From contig JAEEMS010000004.1 of the NCBI GenBank assembly GCA_016283355.1, positions 1 to 39,237 of the forward strand: DNA of 39,237 nucleotides. The letters run 5' to 3'. Shown here piece by piece: positions 24,722-32,927 of the stretch (position 1 is the stretch's first letter; each line of letters begins with the position of its first letter). The notes under the pieces were generated by a model. That model did no database searches, was not told the origin of the DNA, and worked only from the letters and a program-made list of their open reading frames with translations. A program made the translations under genes and the position numbers. This stretch comes from Elusimicrobiaceae bacterium (GTDB taxonomy: Bacteria > Elusimicrobiota > Elusimicrobia > Elusimicrobiales > Elusimicrobiaceae).

Positions 24722-24818
24722 ATTACTACGTTTCACAGGAAACAATTTTATATTAATGAAGGAGAATCGTTTTTTCCAGTTCGCTTTTATAGCGTGCCAG
24801 AAATAACGAAGTTGAATT

Positions 24819-24956
24819 ATGTTACCGACATATAGACCGAACAAAAGAAGACGTGCCAAACACATCGGATTTCGTGCCCGTATGGCAACTGCAGGTGGAC
24901 GCAAAGTATTAAGCTCCCGCCGTGCAAAAGGCCGCCACGAATTAATCCGCGCTTAA
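24819..24956 (+). CDS. rpmH: 50S ribosomal protein L34
   Basis: This 45-residue, highly basic protein begins [20 protein letters not shown] and ends [19 protein letters not shown], the standard L34 sequence. It is followed two bases later by rnpA, the near-universal order. No strong Shine-Dalgarno sequence precedes it. The dnaA gene and DnaA boxes often found upstream are absent; recO lies there instead. Confidence 0.97.
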   Translation: MLPTYRPNKRRRAKHIGFRARMATAGGRKVLSSRRAKGRHELIRA

Positions 24957-24958
24957 TT

Positions 24959-25351
24959 ATGTTGCAAAATGGTCTGCCGCGTACGTGCCGCCTTCATACA
25001 CAAAAAGATTTTGAACGTGTCATAAAAGGCGGCCGCAAGTTGCAAGCAAAGGGTCTTGTGATGTGGGTCTGTTCCAATCCATCCCCGTTATCAAATGTGC
25101 GTTTTGCGGTAGTGGTTTCCCGAAAGTTGGGACCGGCGGTTGTTCGCAACCGTACCAAACGATTGTTAAGAGAAGCTTTTAGACGTAGTAGAACTGAATT
25201 GAAGCAGGGGGTAGACATAATTGTCCGCCCGCAAAGTAGCGAAAAGTTACTTCATGTGCAAGCAGCGCAAGAGGCGCTCATGACACTATACGGCAAAGCC
25301 GGGTTAATGTGTCCTTCCGTGGTGCATAAAGAGGAAGGAACCGAAGAATGA
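24959..25351 (+). CDS. rnpA: Ribonuclease P protein component
   Basis: This 130-residue basic protein binds RNase P RNA and aids 5' processing of tRNA precursors. The N-terminal [17 protein letters not shown] and the RNR core [25 protein letters not shown] are diagnostic. A short acidic tail (KEEGTEE) extends past the usual end. It overlaps yidD by four bases. Confidence 0.95.
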   Translation: MLQNGLPRTCRLHTQKDFERVIKGGRKLQAKGLVMWVCSNPSPLSNVRFAVVVSRKLGPAVVRNRTKRLLREAFRRSRTELKQGVDIIVRPQSSEKLLHVQAAQEALMTLYGKAGLMCPSVVHKEEGTEE

Positions 25352-25608
25352 AACGAATTTCGCTTCTCATTAGACATATTTTGCTTGCGTTGTTGGATGG
25401 AGGCATGCTAATAATCCGTCCGTTACTCGGGCCGCGTGGCGTGTGTCGTTTTACGCCCACTTGTAGCCAATATGCCCGGCAAGCAATTTTACAACACGGC
25501 ATTTTAAAGGGAACCTACCTTTCGGTGGTGCGCATATGCAAGTGTCATCCTTGCCACCCCGGCGGTTACGATCCGGTGCCGGCCTCTACTACAAAAAGCG
25601 CTTCTTAA
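25348..25608 (+). CDS. yidD: Membrane protein insertion efficiency factor YidD
   Basis: This 86-residue small protein has the YidD hallmark [19 protein letters not shown], then [17 protein letters not shown]. The four conserved cysteines are present. The N-terminal amphipathic helix ([18 protein letters not shown]) associates with the inner membrane. It sits between rnpA and yidC, its normal place. Confidence 0.96.
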   Translation: MKRISLLIRHILLALLDGGMLIIRPLLGPRGVCRFTPTCSQYARQAILQHGILKGTYLSVVRICKCHPCHPGGYDPVPASTTKSAS

Positions 25609-25643
25609 CCCGCCGATATTATCGGCCGAGCTAAAGGAGTGTT

Positions 25644-27236
25644 ATGAATAACAGACAATTCCTCACCGCTGCAATGTTGTTTTTGCTGGTCCTTACCGGT
25701 TATAACCAATTTGTAGCGCTGCCTAAAGCACGCCAAGCCCAACTTGCCGCTGAAGAACAACTACGCCAAGAAGTGACAGCAAAAGCCGCCCAATCCTCCA
25801 CTTCGACGGTAGGCATACAAAAAGAAATTATGCCATCCTCCAAGCCGGAAGAGCTTACATCTTTTAGTTTGCCGCAAGCGGAAGTTACTTTTTCCAGTAA
25901 AGGGGCTGGCATCAAAACGTATGAATTCAAGGATATTTTGGGCCCGGTAGATTTAACACCCTATCCGGGAGAGGGTTATTTTGCCACATTCGCGCAAACT
26001 GATTTTAAAGAAACCGCACGCACCTCTCATTCCATTTCGTTTGAAGGAGAAGTGTCCTCCGGTATTTATGTTTACAAAACATACGATTTTGCGGAGAATC
26101 ATTTAAACCACTTAAAAATTACGTTTAAAAACAGTACCGGGAAAACCGTTCAATTACCTGCCTGGAATTTTAATTTCGGGCCGGGGCTCTCTACTGTAAA
26201 AAGTGAACTCAAAGACAACGAGCGTGAATCAAAAGCGGTTTATTTAGTGCAAGAAGAAGGCAAAAGACGTCCGACGTTGGAGGTAATGAGCAAAAATGAA
26301 AATCAACCCAAACTTCCGTGGACATGGGCCGGAATCGAAAACCGTTATTTCTTGAGTGTACTTATTCCACAAGGATGGACACCGGGCAAGCTGACGGTAG
26401 AAAAATCAGTAGTAACGCAACAAAAACGGTTATGGGGGCTGATGGGTAATGCGGATGTACAGGGCCCGCGCCTTCAAATAGAAGTTCCCTCTGCTGTACT
26501 GGATGCAGGTCAAAAAGCGGTATACGAATCGGATTTTTACTTTGGTCCGAAAGATTATAAAGAGTTTCTCAACTTACCCTACCAATTAGACCGCAGTATT
26601 GCCTTTGGCTTTTTTGGTGCATTGGGTAAGATTGCCCGTAACATATTGGAAACATTCTACGGATGGACCGGCAACTACGGAGTTGCTATCATTATGCTGA
26701 CGATCCTTTTGCAAGCCATTCTGTTTAAATTTACAGTGATGCAATTTAAATCAGCCGCGCAAATGAAGAAAATCCAACCGGAAATGAAACGTATCCAAGC
26801 CAAATATAAAGATAATCCGCAAGAACTTAACCGTGCCACCCTTGCTTTGTACCAGAAATATAAAGTAAACCCGTTGGCCGGTTGCTTGCCGTTACTTATT
26901 CAGTTGCCCATTTTCCTGGCGTTGTTTAACGCTTTGCGGACCTCTTGGGCATTGCACGGGGCAAAATTCGTATTATGGATTACGGATTTGTCTTCCAAAG
27001 ACCCCTACTACATCCTACCCATTTTAATGGGGGCGGTTATGTTTTTTCAGCAACGCGGCAATATCCCTGCCGGTACAGATCCGGCACAAGCTGCCATGTT
27101 TAAATATATGCCGTTAATTTTCACATTGTTATTTATGAATTTCCCGTCGGGGCTGGTGCTTTACTGGTTAACCAACAGCTTACTGACGTTTGGTATTCAA
27201 ACGATGATAAACAAAAAAATGGCGCAAGCCAAATAA
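25644..27236 (+). CDS. yidC: Membrane protein insertase YidC
   Basis: This 530-residue Oxa1/YidC insertase has an N-terminal anchor (residues ~7-25), a large periplasmic beta domain (~70-330) of the Gram-negative type, and then the conserved five-TM core. In the core, the hydrophobic GVAIIMLTILLQAILFKFTVMQF is followed by the cytoplasmic helical hairpin (QMKKIQPEMKRIQAKYKDNPQELNRATLALYQKYKVNPLAGCLPLLIQLP). The periplasmic domain supports a diderm cell. AAAGGAG precedes the ATG. Confidence 0.97.
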   Translation: MNNRQFLTAAMLFLLVLTGYNQFVALPKARQAQLAAEEQLRQEVTAKAAQSSTSTVGIQKEIMPSSKPEELTSFSLPQAEVTFSSKGAGIKTYEFKDILGPVDLTPYPGEGYFATFAQTDFKETARTSHSISFEGEVSSGIYVYKTYDFAENHLNHLKITFKNSTGKTVQLPAWNFNFGPGLSTVKSELKDNERESKAVYLVQEEGKRRPTLEVMSKNENQPKLPWTWAGIENRYFLSVLIPQGWTPGKLTVEKSVVTQQKRLWGLMGNADVQGPRLQIEVPSAVLDAGQKAVYESDFYFGPKDYKEFLNLPYQLDRSIAFGFFGALGKIARNILETFYGWTGNYGVAIIMLTILLQAILFKFTVMQFKSAAQMKKIQPEMKRIQAKYKDNPQELNRATLALYQKYKVNPLAGCLPLLIQLPIFLALFNALRTSWALHGAKFVLWITDLSSKDPYYILPILMGAVMFFQQRGNIPAGTDPAQAAMFKYMPLIFTLLFMNFPSGLVLYWLTNSLLTFGIQTMINKKMAQAK

Positions 27237-27248
27237 GGAGTTTTTTAT

Positions 27249-28355
27249 ATGCCACATAAAATTAAAGTTCAAGGAAAAGACGTTGACGAAGCAATCAATA
27301 AAGGGCTAAAAAAATTAGGGCTTCGCCACCGGGATCAAGTAGAAGTAAACGTACTGGAAATGCCGCGCAAAGGTTTTTTAGGTATCGGTTCCCGCATGGC
27401 CACGGTAGAAATACGTCAAAAACGCTGGAGCGGCCGCGATTTGGACTCACAAATCTACATGGACGTTCCCAAGCATAAAGGCCGTAATGGGCGTCGTTCC
27501 GGCAAAGGAAACCGCCGGGGTGGTGTGCGTGCTCACAAAGCGGAACGGCCCTTGCAGCGCCGCGAAGAACGGGAACGTACCCCCAAGGCCAACGAACCGC
27601 AACTTTTACCCAATGCCACCATTCAAAATGCCGTCATTCCGGACAATTTGAAACAACCCATGCAAGAAGCAAAAGATTATTTGCAACAAGTCCTTACGCA
27701 CATGGGGATAAAAGTAGAAAATCTCAATGCCTGGTGGGATGAAAAACAACAACGCATTTTGTTGACGTTCGATTGTGACAAACCGGCCATTGTGATCGGC
27801 AAAGAAGGCAAAACGTTGGAAGCCATTCAATATTTGTCCACGCTTTCGTTAAGCCGTCATTTTGACACGCCCATCTCCGTAGTGGCGGACACACAAAACT
27901 ACTGGCGCAAAGCGGAAGATAAAATCGAAGCCGAAATTGCCCGCGGAATTGATTTAATTAAAAACGGGAATTCTGTTTTCCGTTTCCGCCCGATGAGCGC
28001 TCAATTACGCCGTTACATCCACCGTGCGGTGGAAGGCAACGAATATGTTGTTACCACTTCGGAAGGGGAAGGGAAATGGCGCAAAGTAACTTTCCGCCCG
28101 ACGGAAAAAGCCCTACAAAACGCCAACATCAACCGTGCCCCGGCTGATTTTGTACCGGGGGTTATTGGGGAAGATGTTTCCACCACCGCTTTGGAACCGG
28201 TAACACCCAAAGAAACCTCGTTGCAAGTTCTACAAACTGTTTCCGAAACAACTGTGCAAACGCAAGAAGGAACGCTTACGCACGAAACTGTTTCGGTATC
28301 GGTTACAACACAAACAACAGATACTTTACAACCTCAAACATCCGAAACAAAATAA
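27249..28355 (+). CDS. jag: Jag/KhpB-type RNA-binding protein
   Basis: This 368-residue protein has a Jag-N domain (residues ~1-55: GKDVDEAINKGLKKLGL ... GFLGIG), a basic Gly/Arg linker (~70-115), a KH domain (ILLTFDCDKPAIVIGKEGKTLEAIQYL) and an R3H domain (FRPMSAQLRRYIHRAVEGNEYVVTTSEGEGKWRKVTFRP). A Thr/Val/Gln-rich tail of ~60 residues is not conserved in the family. Homologues bind mRNAs and sRNAs and affect envelope growth. It lies 12 bases after yidC with its own AAGGAG and ends at a terminator. Confidence 0.93.
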   Translation: MPHKIKVQGKDVDEAINKGLKKLGLRHRDQVEVNVLEMPRKGFLGIGSRMATVEIRQKRWSGRDLDSQIYMDVPKHKGRNGRRSGKGNRRGGVRAHKAERPLQRREERERTPKANEPQLLPNATIQNAVIPDNLKQPMQEAKDYLQQVLTHMGIKVENLNAWWDEKQQRILLTFDCDKPAIVIGKEGKTLEAIQYLSTLSLSRHFDTPISVVADTQNYWRKAEDKIEAEIARGIDLIKNGNSVFRFRPMSAQLRRYIHRAVEGNEYVVTTSEGEGKWRKVTFRPTEKALQNANINRAPADFVPGVIGEDVSTTALEPVTPKETSLQVLQTVSETTVQTQEGTLTHETVSVSVTTQTTDTLQPQTSETK

Positions 28356-28372
28356 CTATTGTTTCCCCAAAA

Positions 28373-28398
28373 ACCCCACTTTTGGTGGGGTTTTTTTT
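28373..28398 (+). terminator. Rho-independent terminator after jag
   Basis: ACCCCAC (28373-28379) pairs with GTGGGGT (28385-28391) around a 5-base loop, followed by eight T residues. Confidence 0.93.
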
Positions 28399-28423
28399 AT
28401 TTCTCGTCGAAACGCCAAAAACC

Positions 28424-28495
28424 CATCTAGGTCTTTTGGCCCATTCTCATCTAGGTACAAATACCCTTGCGGATCTCTCCCAATATTTCTATTAT
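28424..28495 (+). promoter_or_regulatory. Promoter with two direct 19-bp regulatory sites (locus 3)
   Basis: Sites CATCTAGGTCTTTTGGCCC (28424-28442) and CATCTAGGTACAAATACCC (28448-28466) are direct repeats 24 bp apart. The second abuts -35 TTGCGG (28467-28472), followed by 17 bp and -10 TATTAT (28490-28495). The GTG start at 28539 has AGGAG upstream. The arrangement matches those before 18856 and 23167. Confidence 0.65.
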
Positions 28496-28538
28496 AAAAA
28501 TGTAGCAGTGAAGTTTGTATTTATTTTAGGAGTGTTAC

Positions 28539-29696
28539 GTGAAGAAATTATTTGCTTTCTTATTAATTTGTTCTATCCCGGTTCTCTCGTTTGGAGCACC
28601 TGGGCATAGCTTTTGGAAAGGAATTTTTAGGAAAAACCGGGCTCCCGCGCAAGGGCAAGTGCGACGAGTAGGAAACTTTGCACCGCATGGCTATATTTCG
28701 CAAATCACGCGCAAAATAGGGCAACGGGCAAAGGAAAAACAACCCACCGTTCATCCGGTAATTTCCGCTTTATTCAAAGAGAGATACCCGCAAATAACCC
28801 CTAAGCTGCCTGAAAATTTCTTTGAGGAAATACCTTCTATTGCGCAGCGGACGAATAAACTTTGTCTGTTAGAATCACAACTTCCTTATTTATATTTAAC
28901 AGACACTAACAGCATCTTTTTTGAGCGTCTTGGCGCAACGGACGATATCGTTGTGGTACGCCTAAGACGGAATTTAGACGTATTTGACCCGGGCTCTCAA
29001 AAGTTCTATACACTCAAAAAATCTTCTACCTTAAATATGCAAATCTCGCAACTGTTGGAATTGCGCAATCAATTGCAACTCGACGACACCAACACCGTCC
29101 AGGCCAAAGCATCCGACTTGCAAACCATTGCATCCGCTTCTTCTGGGGCACGTAGTTTCTTATTTCAGGAAGAATTATTCCCGTTGGCATTATCACTCGA
29201 CAATAAGGTACTGGGCGAACCGTTTATTGCGGCCAGTCAAGCGGAACCCGGGTACGAAATAGGTGTAAATCTGAAAAAACCGTTATTCGTATTTTCGAAA
29301 GAGAAACAATCTTTCGTTCCCTTTTCAGAAGGCAGTTACTTATTTTTCACCTCTGATGGGCAAAATGTCTCCCATGCATCGGGTGTTCCTACCGCCCTTA
29401 CGAAAGAAACCCTTCTCAACCTGGTGGCAAACGATACAAACCATGTATTTTTTGAAGAACCCTTTGCCATTCGTTCTCTTTTAGACGGAAGAATGCACCA
29501 AGTATACCGTGCCAATTTTAAAATAACAATAGAAGGAACCTCTCAATGGACGCCAAAATTCATTCCTGCCGGGGATTATCTGGTACTGGACCCGGAAAAG
29601 GGATCTTTTCAAATATTAAAAGGGGATTCCAAGTTTGTTCCTGCCGGAAACTCTTTGGTGCTGGATCAGGGACAACAATCATTTACAACATTATAG
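28539..29696 (+). CDS. Exported modular protein 1 of a four-gene operon
   Basis: This 385-residue protein starts at GTG, 6 bases after AGGAG, with signal peptide residues 1-20 (ending LSFGA). No known family is recognised. It holds about three diverged copies of a module: a short helix, then an extended pattern ending P-L-F-V-F..F-V-P-F-x-E-G-x-Y-L. The copies lie at ~105-165, ~203-272 (GARSFLFQEELFPL ...) and ~284-350. The extreme C-terminus repeats a 21-residue unit (FIPAGDYLVLD and FVPAGNSLVLD). The three genes downstream encode related proteins. Export is clear; the function is unknown. Confidence 0.8.
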   Translation: MKKLFAFLLICSIPVLSFGAPGHSFWKGIFRKNRAPAQGQVRRVGNFAPHGYISQITRKIGQRAKEKQPTVHPVISALFKERYPQITPKLPENFFEEIPSIAQRTNKLCLLESQLPYLYLTDTNSIFFERLGATDDIVVVRLRRNLDVFDPGSQKFYTLKKSSTLNMQISQLLELRNQLQLDDTNTVQAKASDLQTIASASSGARSFLFQEELFPLALSLDNKVLGEPFIAASQAEPGYEIGVNLKKPLFVFSKEKQSFVPFSEGSYLFFTSDGQNVSHASGVPTALTKETLLNLVANDTNHVFFEEPFAIRSLLDGRMHQVYRANFKITIEGTSQWTPKFIPAGDYLVLDPEKGSFQILKGDSKFVPAGNSLVLDQGQQSFTTL

Positions 29697-29727
29697 GAAA
29701 AATTCAAAAAACAGAAAGGAGCCATCG

Positions 29728-30807
29728 ATGAAAAAACTAATCATATTAATGCTTTGCACAATAATCGCTTGTCCGGCTTTTGCTGCAGATATATTCAAGC
29801 TAAAAAGGATTCCGTTCAATGAAATACGCGCTAGAGTAGTAGCTCACCTTAAACGAGTCCGGCAGTCCAAAAACAGACAATACCTTTTCAAAACAAGAAC
29901 GCAAAGAGTACCCGCAAATCCCAAGTTGCCTGGGTTTCCGGGGGCTTCTTATATTGATATACCGCAAGCACAGACAACTCAAAAATTTATAGCTCGCACG
30001 ATACAAATTCCCGACTATAAAAGTGCACTTTCCTACAAGCAACCGGTACTGTCCGATAAACGCATCACTTTCTTAAATAATTTGGTTAAGAACAGCAGCG
30101 AGGATGTCCATATATTGACGCATGATTCCGACTATCATAGCACGGACGCTCAATTGGAAAAATTGGTAGGACTTTCCTATTTGGCCTCCCAACAGGGTTA
30201 CAAATCGCCGATTTTTGAACGTTTCTTCACTCGGCCGGTAAGCGATGAATTTGGATTTATACAAACCAATCCCGAATATATAGCCGTCGTCGGGAAAGAA
30301 GCCAAAATAGACGTATTGGATTCTGACGGTGCCTTTTATACGTTCGTACCGGGGGATGAAATTGCCGTCAGTCACGCCACCGTGAGGCAATTAGAAGAAT
30401 CTATGAATTCCCTCACACCTGAAATAGACATGCTGATAGCTCAAGCGTCATTGGAGCAGTTAGAACAAATCGCGCTCCGTTCCACCGGGGAACGCAGCTT
30501 TTTAACTCCCCAGGAATTAAAAGAACTGATAACAAGCGGTTACTTTGGCAAACCGAAAGCAGGCGTATACGAAGAAAGCGGTCATACCGTTTTAACGGTT
30601 CAATTGCCCCAAAAACTCACTGTATACGACGGGAGACACCTCACTGTGTTGGAACAAGGCAGCTATGTACAATTGCCACGAAGCGAAGTATTGAATACAA
30701 AAAAATCGGGCAACCCGTCTCAGCGTTTGGATGTACGCATTTATAACATCACTACGGAAAATAGAGTGGTGGAAGATTTTGCAGCGCCATCACTTTTAGT
30801 GGACTAA
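29728..30807 (+). CDS. Exported modular protein 2 of a four-gene operon
   Basis: This 359-residue protein has its ATG at 29728 after AGAAAGGA. A longer reading from 29635 lacks a signal peptide and was discarded. The signal is MKKLIILMLCTIIACPAFA, followed by a basic region (~25-60). Two module copies lie at ~140-216 (FYTFVPGDEIAV) and ~255-322 (GERSFLTPQELKEL ... LEQGSYVQLP). The second aligns with GARSFLFQEELFPL of protein 1 and HPRNFLYPSELYRL of protein 4. No catalytic motif is visible. It starts 31 bases after protein 1. Confidence 0.8.
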   Translation: MKKLIILMLCTIIACPAFAADIFKLKRIPFNEIRARVVAHLKRVRQSKNRQYLFKTRTQRVPANPKLPGFPGASYIDIPQAQTTQKFIARTIQIPDYKSALSYKQPVLSDKRITFLNNLVKNSSEDVHILTHDSDYHSTDAQLEKLVGLSYLASQQGYKSPIFERFFTRPVSDEFGFIQTNPEYIAVVGKEAKIDVLDSDGAFYTFVPGDEIAVSHATVRQLEESMNSLTPEIDMLIAQASLEQLEQIALRSTGERSFLTPQELKELITSGYFGKPKAGVYEESGHTVLTVQLPQKLTVYDGRHLTVLEQGSYVQLPRSEVLNTKKSGNPSQRLDVRIYNITTENRVVEDFAAPSLLVD

Positions 30808-30818
30808 AGAGGAAACAC

Positions 30819-32912
30819 ATGAAAAAACTACTTCTACTTACCCTTTGTTGTTTAATGGCCCCGCTGTCCTTTGGGCAAGGCGGGCTCAAGCAAGCCGCCA
30901 AAACCGTTGCGAATGCAAAAAACGGAACCGGTTTGTTAAAATGGACCGGCAAAGTGCGTTGCCCGAACTGTCCGAAGTATTTTTCAGCAAAACGGGCATT
31001 CGACCCGGCAGAACTTGAGAAGGTCACAAGCCAATTAGCCCTTATACAAAGCATACGCGACCAAGCAAACCGCCAAACAGTATCTTCGGACGCAGAAGTC
31101 CGTCAAGTGCTCTTCCCGCAAGTGGCGCAAGTAGAGTGTTCACGCCTTGGCTTGGAAGATCGTCTCACACCGGAAAATTCCCTTTCCGAGCAAGATCTAC
31201 ACGATATAAGATTCAAACCCGACATTTATGTACAAGGGGGGAATGGCACTCCTTATTGGTTGGATGACTCTTTTGATATGGACCATCTTTTGGCTTTTGA
31301 CGTATTTGCGGACGACGCCCCGCACAAATTTTTATCAGCACCCATCCATCACACAGACGGCAAAATATACGTACAAGTACGCCATCCTCTCGTTGCGATA
31401 GCACGACATGGCACCCCAACAAAGTTTGTTCGTTTGGAAGAAGGCACTTATATTGATATACAAAATCCGTTGAATGTTGAAGGCAACATCCGAACTTTAA
31501 CTCCTTCACAAGAAGTAATTCGCCTCACGCAGTTTGCGAACATCCCTGGTAGGAGAGAATATTATTATCAACACCTAGAGTCAGTGGCTACCAAAAGTGC
31601 GTTCGTAATGCACACGCCCATATCTGTCGATCAATTCCATGCGTTAATGCGTCACAACGACTCGCTTTTTGGTCCCACCCTGTTGGCGAAAAAACCTCAG
31701 AGTTATGGTCGTTATTCGGGAGAAGATATTATCTCCCTTACACCCCTTAAACAGTCGTTTTTGGTGCAAATAGGTGGTGATACGTTTATCCCGCTGCCGG
31801 CCAAGCATTATGCACAATTTAATCCGGTAAACGATTCCCATAATCCTCATGAAACAATTAGGGCTAGAAGTTGGGATGAGATTACCGAGGAGATGGCCTA
31901 TCCCTTTAAAGTATTTTCAGATTACTCCACTTTTGCAGATGACCTGCGTGCCAACTTCCTTGAAGTACAATACAAACAAGGGAAATTCTTTGCACACCTC
32001 AAGCCGGGTCACGCCCTCCTTTTTAAGGATGAAGACGATTCATTAAAGGTATTGACCGACCAAGATGTGATGGAAATAGTTCCTTGCAGTGATGAAGGAT
32101 TTGCTGCAACAATGTTAAATTGTGCTTCCTGGGAAGTGGATATTTTATTGAAAACCCGGGAAGGTCAAATATTTCCTTTCCCGGAGCATTCAGTCATAGA
32201 AAGTGCTACGTTAAAAACGTTCCCTGTTTCGTTTGAACAGTGGGAAAAAGAAGCATTCCGCGGAACAAACGACCCCTTAAATATACCCTTTACCACGGCC
32301 GAAAAAGCACGCTTTTTGAAAATAGAACAAGGCGGGTTGAGCCAACTGCCCGATGGCACTACCCCTCAACAACCGGCTGCCACCCGTTCCCCTGAATCCA
32401 CCATGGCGGCAAAGGCCTTTAAAAATGCCCAAAAAGTGGAAAGGAATCGCCGAATGGCCCCACAAGTTCCCGAAGAACAACCCGCTCCCAAAGGTTCCGT
32501 ACAAAAGGGAACTAAAAAACCGGATTTCAAGCCCTTGCCCTCCCATGACCCTTCGTTGTTCCGGTCGGACCCGGAATCAACCCCTTTCGGGCAAGACCCG
32601 GAAGAATTACCGGACTATGTAATAGAATCCATGCGCACAACACGATCTATGAATGTGTATCAGGAATTGTTCCTTTCCAATGGTGTCCCGCTTAATTACA
32701 TAGGTCCTATGAAAAAATTCAAATCCAACAGGGACGGTTCTATTGGATATTTTGTAGAAGTATTCCACCCGTTTATCGCGTGGGATTCGGGAGAAGTTGT
32801 TGAAGCCGGGAATTATGTGAACGTAACATTCATAAATCGCGGCCTTTCCGGCGGCATTTCTGTATATTCTCCGGATCAAATGAAATTTCGCTTTACCGAG
32901 GTAGTAGAATAA
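30819..32912 (+). CDS. Exported modular protein 3 of a four-gene operon (largest)
   Basis: This 697-residue protein has signal peptide MKKLLLLTLCCLMAPLSFG. A CPNC pair (residues 48-51) and later single cysteines may form a disulfide or bind metal. Module copies lie at ~150-215 (DGKIYVQVRHPLVAIA ... FVRLEEGTYIDI), ~259-335, ~370-422 and ~600-672 (GYFVEVFHPFIAWDSGEVVEAGNYVNV). A disordered Pro/Lys-rich linker (~505-595) separates the last copy. The P-L/F-x-A-I and E-G/A-x-Y-x-x-[IV] ends tie it to its neighbours. GAGG precedes the ATG, 11 bases after protein 2. Function is unknown. Confidence 0.8.
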   Translation: MKKLLLLTLCCLMAPLSFGQGGLKQAAKTVANAKNGTGLLKWTGKVRCPNCPKYFSAKRAFDPAELEKVTSQLALIQSIRDQANRQTVSSDAEVRQVLFPQVAQVECSRLGLEDRLTPENSLSEQDLHDIRFKPDIYVQGGNGTPYWLDDSFDMDHLLAFDVFADDAPHKFLSAPIHHTDGKIYVQVRHPLVAIARHGTPTKFVRLEEGTYIDIQNPLNVEGNIRTLTPSQEVIRLTQFANIPGRREYYYQHLESVATKSAFVMHTPISVDQFHALMRHNDSLFGPTLLAKKPQSYGRYSGEDIISLTPLKQSFLVQIGGDTFIPLPAKHYAQFNPVNDSHNPHETIRARSWDEITEEMAYPFKVFSDYSTFADDLRANFLEVQYKQGKFFAHLKPGHALLFKDEDDSLKVLTDQDVMEIVPCSDEGFAATMLNCASWEVDILLKTREGQIFPFPEHSVIESATLKTFPVSFEQWEKEAFRGTNDPLNIPFTTAEKARFLKIEQGGLSQLPDGTTPQQPAATRSPESTMAAKAFKNAQKVERNRRMAPQVPEEQPAPKGSVQKGTKKPDFKPLPSHDPSLFRSDPESTPFGQDPEELPDYVIESMRTTRSMNVYQELFLSNGVPLNYIGPMKKFKSNRDGSIGYFVEVFHPFIAWDSGEVVEAGNYVNVTFINRGLSGGISVYSPDQMKFRFTEVVE

Positions 32913-32927
32913 AAAATAGGAGATTTT

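Noticed and set aside
24756-24806. 16-codon upstream ORF (MKENRFFQFAFIACQK) in the rpmH leader
   Set aside because: It has no ribosome-binding site of its own and no regulatory codon pattern, and the length is expected by chance.
28424-28495. Possible sigma-54 promoters in the 19-bp site regions
   Set aside because: The GG-N10-GC spacing is not met (13 bases between GG and GC here), and the other two loci lack the downstream GC.
28382-28609. 75-codon frame starting inside the jag terminator
   Set aside because: It crosses the terminator, the regulatory sites and the start of the exported protein, and has no ribosome-binding site.
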